A stretch of DNA of 37,050 bases, taken from the NCBI GenBank assembly GCA_027578815.1, contig JANBTH010000002.1, positions 141,535 through 178,584 of the forward strand, read 5' to 3'. Shown one piece after another: positions 29,601 to 37,050 of this stretch. Numbering within the stretch: the stretch's first letter is position 1; the number at the start of each line of letters is the position of its first letter. The translations under genes and the position numbers were made by a program. The notes beneath the pieces were generated by a model. It did not search any database and was not told where the DNA came from. It saw only the letters and a program-made list of their open reading frames with translations. This DNA comes from Coemansia sp. RSA 1804. Its lineage: Eukaryota; Kickxellomycota; Kickxellomycetes; Kickxellales; Kickxellaceae.

Positions 29601-31970
29601 TCTAGAATAATGCAAGGGCGTACGCGTGTTCTGGTTACTCACCACGTTGCAATGTGCCTACCATATGCCCAGTACATAGTAATGATAAACGGTGGAAGGA
29701 TTACACTAAAGGGCACACCGACTGATCTCAGAAACAGCAACTCCTTATCATCAGCGTTGATTAAAAGCTTGGACAACAACAAATCTGCTGTGAAGCAGAG
29801 CAACGAAAACAAAGAAAATAAAGCATCTGTCAATGACAGGAAATCTGAAGATGAGTACAACAAGGAACATTTACAGAAGCTTGCAGTCAAACGAGGAATT
29901 GATCCCAATGCTGATCTTTCCATGCTCCAGGGAATTCTAATCAAGAATGAAGAGCGCGAGAAAGGGTATGTCAAATTCGAGGTATGGAAAACATTTATAA
30001 AAATGTGTAAAGGTTATTTGTTCTGGGCTTATCTAATTTTGATTTTTGCCGTAATTGAGACAATAACCGGATTGAGAAACTATTGGATCAGGCTTTGGGT
30101 AGAATCGACAAATACCCTTGCTCCTGGAATAAATACAACTCTAAGCGGCATATCATTTCCTTTAAATTCTGCAAATATCTCATATTATTCTACCGATACT
30201 ACGTCATGGCTTTCATTGTACAGATTTTTTATTCCTGGCTCACAAGAAGATAATTTAATGATATTAAGTCATCACTCTTCCATATACTGGTTGGGAATCT
30301 ACTCACTGATTGGTATTGTAGGTGTAGCTTGCTACATGCTTCTACGGTACACCATGTTTATAGGCAGAGTAACGTTGGCAAAAAACATGCACATGTTGCT
30401 TATCCGCAAGATTGTGCATGCTGTGCCTAAATTCCATGAAACCACTACAGTTGGACGCATTATCAACCGCTTTTCACGAGATATGGCAGTTATTTATATT
30501 GGAACACCTGATGAAGTTGCCTTTTGGTTCAGCAGAATCATAAGCGTACTGACAATATACTTTATTGTCACAGCTGTAATTCCAGAGTTTGCAATAGTTG
30601 CAATTGTGATTACAGCCATATTTGCAGTTATTACATTCTATTACCTCAACACAACCCGTGAGCTCAAACGACTAGAGTCAAATAGCATGTCACCTCTTCT
30701 TTCATTGTTTAGTGAAATTATCCAGGGTGCAACTACAATTCGCGCGTTTGGTATTAAGCACTATTACATTAAAGAAGCTATCAATCGTATCAACTCACAT
30801 AACAGGCCATTTTATGCTGCATGGTTGTCAAAAAGGTGGTTGCTTGTTCGCGTAAATGTTACCAGTTCACTGGTAGCTGCTTCAGCCGCTACCTTTGTTT
30901 TGTATAATCTGGATCATATAGATGCAGGCATGGCTGGCTTCCTGCTTACATATGCACTAAAATTTGCAGATGAAATGCATTGGACAATTCGAATCTTTAG
31001 TGATAATGAGATAAATATGACTTCAATTGAGCGTATTATGCAGTACACTGGAACTGATCAAGAGGCAGCTCTTGAGTCAGACTCACAAAACAAACCGCCA
31101 GCTACTTGGCCTTATAAAGGAGATTTGCAGATCAAGGATCTTGTTGTAGAGTATGTGCCTGGTGTGCCTGTTTTGCATGGTATTTCGTTATCTGTTGAGC
31201 ATGGCAAAAAGGTTGGCGTTGTTGGCCGCACGGGTGCTGGTAAAAGCACAATTTCCTTGGCATTGCTACGGTTCTTAGAAGCAAGCAAGGGTCAGGTTGT
31301 TCTGGATGGTGTTGATATCTCAAAGATTGGCTTGGAAGATCTTCGTCGTAATGTGACAATTATTCCACAGGATCCAGTGCTGTTCAACGGCACAATCCGG
31401 TTTAATCTGGATCCGTTTGACGAGCATCCTGATGAGCTGCTGTGGGAAGCCCTGCGCCGCACTCATCTTGTTAGAGAGAATAATAGTCAAGCAACTAGCA
31501 CAACATCCAGCATTGTCAATACCAATGGCACAGACAATAAAGATATGGTAGCTCTTAAGCGCATGGCAGGAATATTCACCAGTCTGGATGCCGAAATCAA
31601 GGAAAATGGAAACAACTTGTCTGCAGGTCAACGACAGCTGGTAGCGCTTGCAAGAGCACTGGTGAGAAGATCTAAACTGATTATCATGGATGAGGCAACG
31701 GCATCTGTTGACTTTGACACCGATAATCGTATTCAGAACACAATTCGTGGACCAGAGTTTGCCAACTCTACACTGCTCTGCATTGCCCATCGTCTGCGCA
31801 CAATCATTGACTACGACAAGGTGCTTGTTCTGGATAATGGCAGAGTTGCAGAGTTTGACACGCCTCACAATCTCCTTCAGAACAAGGATGGAATATTTAG
31901 GAGCATGTGTGAAAAGTCCGGCGAGTACGAGTACATGACTGCAGCCGCTACTTCTGGACGCAAAACATAA
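26601..31970 (+). CDS. ABCC-family full transporter (MRP/YCF1-type), paralogue 1
   Basis: A 1,789-residue ATP-driven exporter of the ABCC class, which moves conjugated drugs, metals-glutathione or metabolites across plasma or vacuolar membrane. It has an N-terminal TMD0 (five or more helices, to about residue 280), then TMD1, NBD1, TMD2 and NBD2. NBD1 has Walker A GPTGSGKSS (about 837), signature LSGGQKQ (about 954) and Walker B ILLIDD with Asp in place of the catalytic Glu, as usual for ABCC. NBD2 is canonical: Walker A GRTGAGKST (about 1541), LSAGQRQ (about 1673), IIMDEA. About 35 residues are inserted between NBD1 Walker A and the Q-loop, and about 25 before the NBD2 signature. The start may instead be Met43 (26727), since an acceptor-like TTTACCCGTTGTTTCAG precedes it. 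Rich in A/T third positions. Confidence 0.95.
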   Translation: MLPPVFQSPNTAVSAAVFGFVSVYSFYRLYYHHLLPVVSDDKMPVLCGSVSNWDVSLGNDCFRTGFLWPVLLLLFGGISALSFCLCLVLPARSGNNAGFTTDGSSPFSRLSVGKIIVPVHRPPGQTIVVDNRLRVGTCTVLLLAVQTMIYYIWTVSSVINEEKGTKDYLFSGAMASLSAIILLLSTVCLAALWRSNRLMYSGIFPSVLPAAVGLKLIFGLCEVCFCFFTDKNAHVPTIGTNASACSNLLVLTTALNLGIIFLFFIVQHGPIFYRPIGSAQSSNSQQNSSAYSTISESDNDDAPENNDDSTPLSHPNDQKPSKLVASPEHNCSWYDMLTFSWTNELLVRGARTTINYADLYNLRPEDMPLSHWNRYLHYRNPSRSLITTIFVTYWPQLTMQLMLTFGTCLLDFSNPFFLQRILRFIEMSSVHRLSFIENTRSKYLYVFGLLFFNLLHNLILNQYYWLSYRLIIWLKGLFVSELTAKTLCRSGNNLMDDKMKSRKNTDNKDKDDTKKSLAYNNGKVMNILTADFHKIASAGLALFDLLVLILRLIIGIIFMYHLIGVSSLVGIIVTVLYIPLSKAILTRYKKITAQQSAVGDKRITVISEVIHGIKAVKLFGWESRFIEKVDKCHEQQIAYMWNGFVWFSTLNASANMYPIIIQVAMFTFYTVVFGNSLDAGTAFASIIVFQMIRDPLIRLPRYMDAIVSAYVVFMRVDSYLRQPQIQDLEKRTPAQGLNNELGFDCADLEWNVSESSTDNAENVDSYTSDMSRSTDSRTNSQTTENTPLLAATTSGAQSLLSARSSATQIANQEEIMRFSLKNIDVRFPLGQLSVVAGPTGSGKSSLLSAIVGEMNLVRGSVLLPTISPHALAETLPNYRDIIELSREGATIHDIAYVAQEAWLRNATIRENILFGEPYDLERYEEVLHICALKPDLRILAAGDMSEIGERGITLSGGQKQRVALARAVYSSRSILLIDDCLSAVDAHTAKHILVECLSGSSRIMQGRTRVLVTHHVAMCLPYAQYIVMINGGRITLKGTPTDLRNSNSLSSALIKSLDNNKSAVKQSNENKENKASVNDRKSEDEYNKEHLQKLAVKRGIDPNADLSMLQGILIKNEEREKGYVKFEVWKTFIKMCKGYLFWAYLILIFAVIETITGLRNYWIRLWVESTNTLAPGINTTLSGISFPLNSANISYYSTDTTSWLSLYRFFIPGSQEDNLMILSHHSSIYWLGIYSLIGIVGVACYMLLRYTMFIGRVTLAKNMHMLLIRKIVHAVPKFHETTTVGRIINRFSRDMAVIYIGTPDEVAFWFSRIISVLTIYFIVTAVIPEFAIVAIVITAIFAVITFYYLNTTRELKRLESNSMSPLLSLFSEIIQGATTIRAFGIKHYYIKEAINRINSHNRPFYAAWLSKRWLLVRVNVTSSLVAASAATFVLYNLDHIDAGMAGFLLTYALKFADEMHWTIRIFSDNEINMTSIERIMQYTGTDQEAALESDSQNKPPATWPYKGDLQIKDLVVEYVPGVPVLHGISLSVEHGKKVGVVGRTGAGKSTISLALLRFLEASKGQVVLDGVDISKIGLEDLRRNVTIIPQDPVLFNGTIRFNLDPFDEHPDELLWEALRRTHLVRENNSQATSTTSSIVNTNGTDNKDMVALKRMAGIFTSLDAEIKENGNNLSAGQRQLVALARALVRRSKLIIMDEATASVDFDTDNRIQNTIRGPEFANSTLLCIAHRLRTIIDYDKVLVLDNGRVAEFDTPHNLLQNKDGIFRSMCEKSGEYEYMTAAATSGRKT

Positions 31971-32665
31971 AACAGCCAGGTTGCATTGTCTTTCTGGTGA
32001 TATGCAATTAATAATAGCAGTGTTAATGAAACAAATGAGCTTTGTGGACTTATTATAGCATATTGTTTTAAACAAGCAAATAAATATATTGAGCAACATG
32101 CCAAAATATATTGCCAAAAAACTATCAAGCGTTGGAATATACTAGATAGCTAAGAAATTCGAGATTCAACAATCTGTAATCCTTAGTATTTTTCTATAGC
32201 TACTAGTATTTGTAAGGCACTTTATTGTCTTTTTTAATGTTAACTCATGCTCTAACCTCACTCTTTACTGTCATAACTTTTTTCGTCAACTAAGTTATAA
32301 AACTAAAATGTTTTAAAATGTTTTAAACTGTTTTAAGCGTCAAAGCGGACCGTCAAGGTAGGGAGCGTTGTAGCATAAAATAGCGTAGTATATTTAGCGT
32401 AATAAATAAGAGCGTAGGGATTTATTAGAAAAGCTAAAGATATCTTATATGAATTAGGCGTCTATTGCGTCCTTATATAACCTTCTCAGGCTGCGCGTCT
32501 CCAGAGGCATGGACTTTGGGTTTATCCGGAAGTCCGTCCTTACCTGTCGTCAAGCCAGACCCCCTCAACAAAACAAAATAGTCCAAATTGTGCTTTGTAA
32601 GAAACAACGGTTATTCGTATGCCCCGTACTTACCTGCACTTAAAAGGGTTTAAAATAATACTGAC
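31971..32665. other. Convergent 3' intergenic region between ABC genes
   Basis: A 695-base spacer between the stops of two convergent ABC transporters, holding both polyadenylation regions. The first ~330 bases are plain AT-rich. The remainder (32329-32638) differs in composition and carries repeated AGCGTA motifs, described separately. No gene seen. Confidence 0.5.
32329..32638 (-). mobile_element. Possible degenerate solo LTR or element fragment
   Basis: Read on the minus strand, the stretch starts TGCAGGTAAG and ends CTTAAAACA, so it has TG...CA ends, about 310 bases and an internal TATATAAGG box (about 32473), all features of a solo LTR. AGCGTA repeats on the plus strand set it apart from its surroundings. 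No convincing target-site duplication was found at these ends, and no coding remnant. Low-confidence inference. Confidence 0.2.
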
Positions 32666-35600
32666 TTATTTGGCAACAGCTACCAAATGTTCCAACTCAC
32701 CTGTCTTTTCGCACATTCCTCTAAAGATTCCGTTCTTTTTCTTCAAAAGATTCCTTGGTGTGTCAAACTCTGCCACTTTACCCTTGTCAAGGACAAGCAC
32801 TCTGTCGTAGTCAATAACAGTGCGCAAACGATGAGCAATGCACAGAATAGTGGAATTGGCAAATTCGTAGCCACGGATTGTGCGCTGAAGTCGCTCATCG
32901 GTATCAAAATCGACGGATGCTGTGGCTTCATCCATGATAATCAGCTTGGATCTCCTTACAAGCGCACGTGCCATTGCCACTAGCTGTCGCTGTCCAGCAG
33001 ACAGACTGTGTCCGTTCTGTTCGATCTTGTCATCCAAGCTACTGAATACTCCAGCCATCCGCTCTAGCGGCAACTCGCCATTTTCACCATTTGAAATTCC
33101 TACAATGCTAGTGCTTGCACTCATAGCATGGCTGGTCTGTTCACGAGTCATGTGTACACGGTTCAATGCATCCCAGATAAGCTCATCGGGGTACTCCTCA
33201 AACGGATCAATGTTATAACGGATTGTGCCATTGAATAGCACAGGATCTTGTGGAATAATGGTGATGTTGCGTCTTAGGTCATCCAGTCCAATTTTGGAAA
33301 TATCAATGCCATCCAGCACAATTCGACCCTTGGTTGCTTCAACAAAACGCATGAGTGCCAGTGACATTGTGCTCTTTCCTGCACCCGTACGACCAACAAC
33401 GCCAACCTTTTCTCCATGACGCATAGACAACGATATTCCATGCAGAACAGGAACACCTGGAACATACTCGGCAACAAGGTTCTCAAACTCCACATTGCCT
33501 GTCTTGGGCCACAAAGCCGATGGTTTGTTTTCAGGTGTTGATTCTGATGCAGCCTCCTGGTCCAGCTTTAGATATTGAATAACCCTCTCGACAGAGGTCA
33601 TGTTTCGCTCATTAAAAATATACCCATCAATTAAAGTTCTTGTATTGCCCGAAAAGGAGGTTGCGTAGGTGAGCACAAACCCTGCCAAGCCAGCATCAAT
33701 CCATCCCACATTGAGCAGAATAAATACAATGCAGATAAATGTTACTATTGTGCTTGTAACAGATATACGCAAACTCATCCACTGGGCCCCAATTAAACCA
33801 ACGTAACCAAAACGGTTGCTATTGTTTAGTCTGTTAATCACCTCTTTAAGATACTGCTTCTGTACATTAAATGCACGAACCACTGCAATACCTCCAACCA
33901 TCTCTCCAAATATTGAAATTACAGGCGATCTGCTGCTTGATTTTAGTCTATTGATCTCGCGCATAGTAACTAGATAGTAGTATGCAATTGATATATATAT
34001 GGCAACGATTAACACTGCTGGAAATGCGAACATTGGAATCACTGACATAATAATTACAAGCGTTGCAGCAAGCGACACAAATCCCTTTGCCCAGCCTATA
34101 AGCGAACTTATCGCACCTTCATCTATTGTGTCCATATCGCCAGAAAACCGACTAATTATCCGACCAGCTGGTGTTGTGTCAAAGAACCGAGGAGCAGCAT
34201 GCATTACTGTATGGAGAAGCTTTTTGTGGATATTTTGTGCGGCATTAATGCCTCCATAGCAAGTGACATACATGTTTAGTATTCCCCAGAATGCACCAAG
34301 TGCTGATACAAGCATGTAAATGCTCAGCCAATATGCTGGACTACTCTTGCCTGTCACTGCATAAGCATCAGAACCGGTTACGTAGATTGCTGTGTTTGCT
34401 GTACCATCCATGGATTCAGAAAAAAGCAATGACGAAACAATGTTATCAGACTTGCTTCCTTCATTGGAAGACACCCACAGTCGAATTGCGTAGGTTTTCA
34501 TAGTAGAGAATATTTCAGCAATAACCATTATAATAGCAATACTAGCCCAGTACGAACTGCTGCCACAAATATCAATGAATGTTTTCCATACTTCAAATTT
34601 GATACGACCCTCTTCACGTTTTTCTTCCTTGACTAGAATTCCCTGCAGAACTGTCAGATCAATGTTGGGATCAAGATTCTTCTGTGCAGCAATCTTTCTT
34701 AGACGCTCCTCAGTGTACTCGTCTTCGGACTTTAGGTTGAAAAGAGACTTTTCCAGGTTGGATATTGTAGACTCTTTACCTGTTTCAATATTTTTGTCTT
34801 TGTTGTCATCTTTCTCATATTCTGGCTGTTTGTCTTCATGTGCATTTTTAGCTTTATCATCCAGTTCCTTTAGAGCACTGGTAAGAACGCCTTGTGCCTT
34901 TAGATCCTGCGGAGCTCCTTTTAGAACAACACGACCATTGTTCATCATTACCATAAAGTCGGCATAGGGCAGACACATTGGAACATGGTGAGTGATCAGA
35001 ACTCGGGTGCGCCCCTGCATCAGCTTTGTCTTGCTTAGCAAACACTCCATCAAAATGTGTTTGCCTGTGTGTGCATCAACAGCTGACAGACAATCGTCAA
35101 TTAGCAGAATACGACGATGGGAGTACACAGCACGCGCCAGTGCAACTCTTTGCCTTTGTCCGCCAGAAAGCGTCACACCACGCTCACCGATCTCAGTTTC
35201 ATCGCCGGCTGGGAATATGCGCAGATCTGGCTTCAACGCACAGACACGCAGAACCTCTTCATATCTTTCTTTTTCATATTCCTCTCCAAAAAGAATGTTT
35301 TCACGGAAAGTGGCATTGCGCAGCCATGTATCTTGTCCAACATATGCAATGTCATGAAGCACAAGCCCCACATTGGCAAAGTCCATAACATCATTATACT
35401 TGCTTCCATCTGCTGCTGCTGCTGCTGCTGCTGCTCTTGAGTCAACTGTTGGCACCATTATGTTGCCACGAACAAGCGTCATCTCACCAATAAGTGCAGA
35501 GAGAAGTGACGACTTGCCACTTCCAGTGGGTCCAGCGATAGTTGAAAATCCACCGATTGGGAACTGTATGTCAATGTTTTTAAGAGAAAATGGTGGCATT

Positions 35601-37050
35601 TCATTTAGTTTGTCCAACGAAGCAACCGATCCATTAGCAGTCAGTACAGCTTGTGATGATGACGCTTCTTCCGATAAAAGTGGTGTCTGTTCCGAGACTG
35701 GACCATTATCTGTTTCTGTAGTCGCAGCATTGTTATTTGCTTTATTTTGATTCTGGGATTCACCCTTGTTCTCTGGCGACATCCATTCCAAGTCAGCATT
35801 CTTAAAACCAAGCATGTTTTCAGTGTTTGCTGCAACACGCTTTTCAAGCTCTTGAATGTGTGAACTGCCTAGATAAGCGTCAATACGATCGACAGAGACA
35901 AACACATCTCCAAATGTGGAAAAGTAACCTTTTACACGCATAATAGCATAGTATACTGTTCGGTAGACCGTCAGAGATGTAAATGCAATTTCTGCTGTTA
36001 GTTTGTTGCCAAACACAATGGTGTACAGATACAGTATAAATACAAACACGGCTACTGGTGTAAGTTCAGATGCTATTGCTGCTACAACCCTCCATGAAAA
36101 TATTTTCCAAGTGTAGCTCAGTTGAATGCTGTGTTGTTCAGCAATGTTTTTCATAAAGCGGGACTCCCAGCCAAACAGTTTAACAGCCTTAATGCCTTGA
36201 ATAGCCTCTCCAAGCATAGTCATTCTCTTGTCGCTCATTTTTCTCTGAATCCTGCGGTTCTTGATCATACGATTAACAATCATCTTGGATAATGGAATAT
36301 ATAGAACTGCTGCTGACAATCCAATCAACGCTGACACACCAAGGAGCTTATAGATATAGAAAAGTCCAATTGCAAGCGAAAATGGCAAATCAATTAAGGA
36401 TCCCAAAAAATAAAAGGAAAATGACACAAATGATGCATCAGAACTCATAAGGTTTATAATGGCCCCTTCGTCAAAAGACGATTTTGTGTCTTTATTGGGA
36501 TCATCCTTTGAATCTTTTGGCTTGTCCCAGGATCCTTTGCTACGGCGTTGTAGTGTCTTAACAGACAGCTCACCACAAAGGATTTTATAAATATTCATTG
36601 ACGCGGTAGTAGATATCCTACCATCCACTCTGCTTATAATATCCTCGATGTTTGAAAAGAAAAACAGACCAAATGCGTAGAGATAAGCACCTCGCTTTGT
36701 AATGGAGTTTTCAGTATCACTGGAGTTCTCAATATACCGCAGAATATGCTGAAGGAAGAATGGCGATGCATAATTAAGTATACTCATAGACAAGACGCAA
36801 AAAAACTTTAGTGCAGTCTCGTTGGCAAATGTCATAAAAATTGCCACAAGCATGTTTCTGTTTTTCTCGCGGTGGTGACAATAGCGCTTCCAATTAGAAA
36901 AGATATTGTAATTGCTAGTGAGTCGATAAATATCACTGCTTTCTAGCCTACCAGCTGCGCCTCTGCTAAAAAGCTCTGATGGCCACATTACCATTATTCT
37001 GTCGAGTATGGATGAGCCTGTCTCGGGAGAGTCAATAAGATAGCCCTCAT
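32666..37050 (-). CDS. ABCC-family full transporter, paralogue 2 (5' end off window)
   Basis: A partial ABCC exporter; 1,460 residues are visible and the frame is open to the right edge, upstream of the Met at 36994, reading GYLIDSPETGSSILDRI. That matches the segment just before TMD1 in ABCC proteins, so TMD0 and the true start lie outside the window. TMD1, NBD1 (Walker A GPTGSGKSS at about 35507-35533, LSGGQRQ, ILLIDD), TMD2 and NBD2 (GRTGAGKST at about 33370, LSAGQRQ at about 33000, IIMDEA) are intact. It is plainly a paralogue of the convergent 26601 gene: NBD2 regions share long identical blocks such as VPGVPVLHGISLS and LVRRSKLIIMDEATASVDF. An Ala8 tract sits in its NBD1 insertion. Substrate unknown. 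Confidence 0.94.
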   Translation of the reverse strand, partial: EGYLIDSPETGSSILDRIMVMWPSELFSRGAAGRLESSDIYRLTSNYNIFSNWKRYCHHREKNRNMLVAIFMTFANETALKFFCVLSMSILNYASPFFLQHILRYIENSSDTENSITKRGAYLYAFGLFFFSNIEDIISRVDGRISTTASMNIYKILCGELSVKTLQRRSKGSWDKPKDSKDDPNKDTKSSFDEGAIINLMSSDASFVSFSFYFLGSLIDLPFSLAIGLFYIYKLLGVSALIGLSAAVLYIPLSKMIVNRMIKNRRIQRKMSDKRMTMLGEAIQGIKAVKLFGWESRFMKNIAEQHSIQLSYTWKIFSWRVVAAIASELTPVAVFVFILYLYTIVFGNKLTAEIAFTSLTVYRTVYYAIMRVKGYFSTFGDVFVSVDRIDAYLGSSHIQELEKRVAANTENMLGFKNADLEWMSPENKGESQNQNKANNNAATTETDNGPVSEQTPLLSEEASSSQAVLTANGSVASLDKLNEMPPFSLKNIDIQFPIGGFSTIAGPTGSGKSSLLSALIGEMTLVRGNIMVPTVDSRAAAAAAAADGSKYNDVMDFANVGLVLHDIAYVGQDTWLRNATFRENILFGEEYEKERYEEVLRVCALKPDLRIFPAGDETEIGERGVTLSGGQRQRVALARAVYSHRRILLIDDCLSAVDAHTGKHILMECLLSKTKLMQGRTRVLITHHVPMCLPYADFMVMMNNGRVVLKGAPQDLKAQGVLTSALKELDDKAKNAHEDKQPEYEKDDNKDKNIETGKESTISNLEKSLFNLKSEDEYTEERLRKIAAQKNLDPNIDLTVLQGILVKEEKREEGRIKFEVWKTFIDICGSSSYWASIAIIMVIAEIFSTMKTYAIRLWVSSNEGSKSDNIVSSLLFSESMDGTANTAIYVTGSDAYAVTGKSSPAYWLSIYMLVSALGAFWGILNMYVTCYGGINAAQNIHKKLLHTVMHAAPRFFDTTPAGRIISRFSGDMDTIDEGAISSLIGWAKGFVSLAATLVIIMSVIPMFAFPAVLIVAIYISIAYYYLVTMREINRLKSSSRSPVISIFGEMVGGIAVVRAFNVQKQYLKEVINRLNNSNRFGYVGLIGAQWMSLRISVTSTIVTFICIVFILLNVGWIDAGLAGFVLTYATSFSGNTRTLIDGYIFNERNMTSVERVIQYLKLDQEAASESTPENKPSALWPKTGNVEFENLVAEYVPGVPVLHGISLSMRHGEKVGVVGRTGAGKSTMSLALMRFVEATKGRIVLDGIDISKIGLDDLRRNITIIPQDPVLFNGTIRYNIDPFEEYPDELIWDALNRVHMTREQTSHAMSASTSIVGISNGENGELPLERMAGVFSSLDDKIEQNGHSLSAGQRQLVAMARALVRRSKLIIMDEATASVDFDTDERLQRTIRGYEFANSTILCIAHRLRTVIDYDRVLVLDKGKVAEFDTPRNLLKKKNGIFRGMCEKTGELEHLVAVAK
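35411..35435 (-). repeat. GCA repeat coding Ala8 in ABC NBD1 insertion
   Basis: Tandem trinucleotide repeat encoding eight Ala residues (SRAAAAAAAADG) inside the extra segment between Walker A and Q-loop of NBD1. The paralogue has no Ala run at the same place, so the tract is specific to this copy. Confidence 0.85.

Noticed and set aside
32309..32645. TTAAAA direct repeats flanking the odd block as a target-site duplication
   Set aside because: The same A/T word occurs several times in the local repeat, and the ends implied by it do not match LTR or piggyBac termini.

Overview
This window comes from a filamentous or zygomycete-type fungal nuclear genome. The signs are intron-poor protein genes with GT-AG introns, a fungal-type double-dehydrogenase peroxisomal FOX2 ending in SKL, a Kog1/Raptor orthologue, CSN2, Ulp1, HGH1 and full-length ABCC transporters. 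Retention of an ITFG1/TIP-like protein and a possible CIP2A-like protein, compact GC-rich genes and many amino-acid homopolymers would fit an early-diverging fungus such as a Kickxellales/Coemansia relative. That placement is an inference from gene content, not a demonstration.

Layout: (1) 12-2081 (+) ITFG1/TIP-like FG-GAP membrane protein. (2) 2470-3298 (-) a spliced endosulfine (Igo1/ENSA/ARPP19) gene, recognised by reassembling two exons. (3) 4491-7934 (+) a large armadillo plus coiled-coil protein resembling CIP2A. (4) 8061-10868 (-) FOX2 multifunctional beta-oxidation enzyme. (5) 11892-17996 (-) Kog1/Raptor, containing an assembly gap flanked by two identical 83-base copies. (6) 18522-19919 (+) COP9 signalosome subunit 2. 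(7) 19969-21597 (-) Ulp1-type SUMO protease. (8) 22057-23007 (-) secreted GH114 glycosidase. (9) 24575-25645 (+) HGH1. (10) 26601-31970 (+) and (11) 32666 to beyond the right edge (-), two convergent paralogous ABCC transporters. No tRNA, rRNA, CRISPR array or complete transposon was seen. One 310-base stretch between the ABC genes may be a degraded element.

Themes: the left half carries components connected through nutrient signalling. Kog1 is the TORC1 scaffold, endosulfine is the PP2A-B55 inhibitor that acts downstream of TORC1 through Greatwall/Rim15 in yeast, and the gene divergent from endosulfine looks like a PP2A-inhibitor family member. The middle carries two ubiquitin-like deconjugation genes tail to tail (CSN2, Ulp1). 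The right third is visibly richer in A+T and contains the drug or metabolite exporter pair. Three start codons need care: Kog1, Ulp1 and endosulfine exon 2 all have open frames extending upstream to non-ATG codons, and the ATG starts given here are preferred where they exist.
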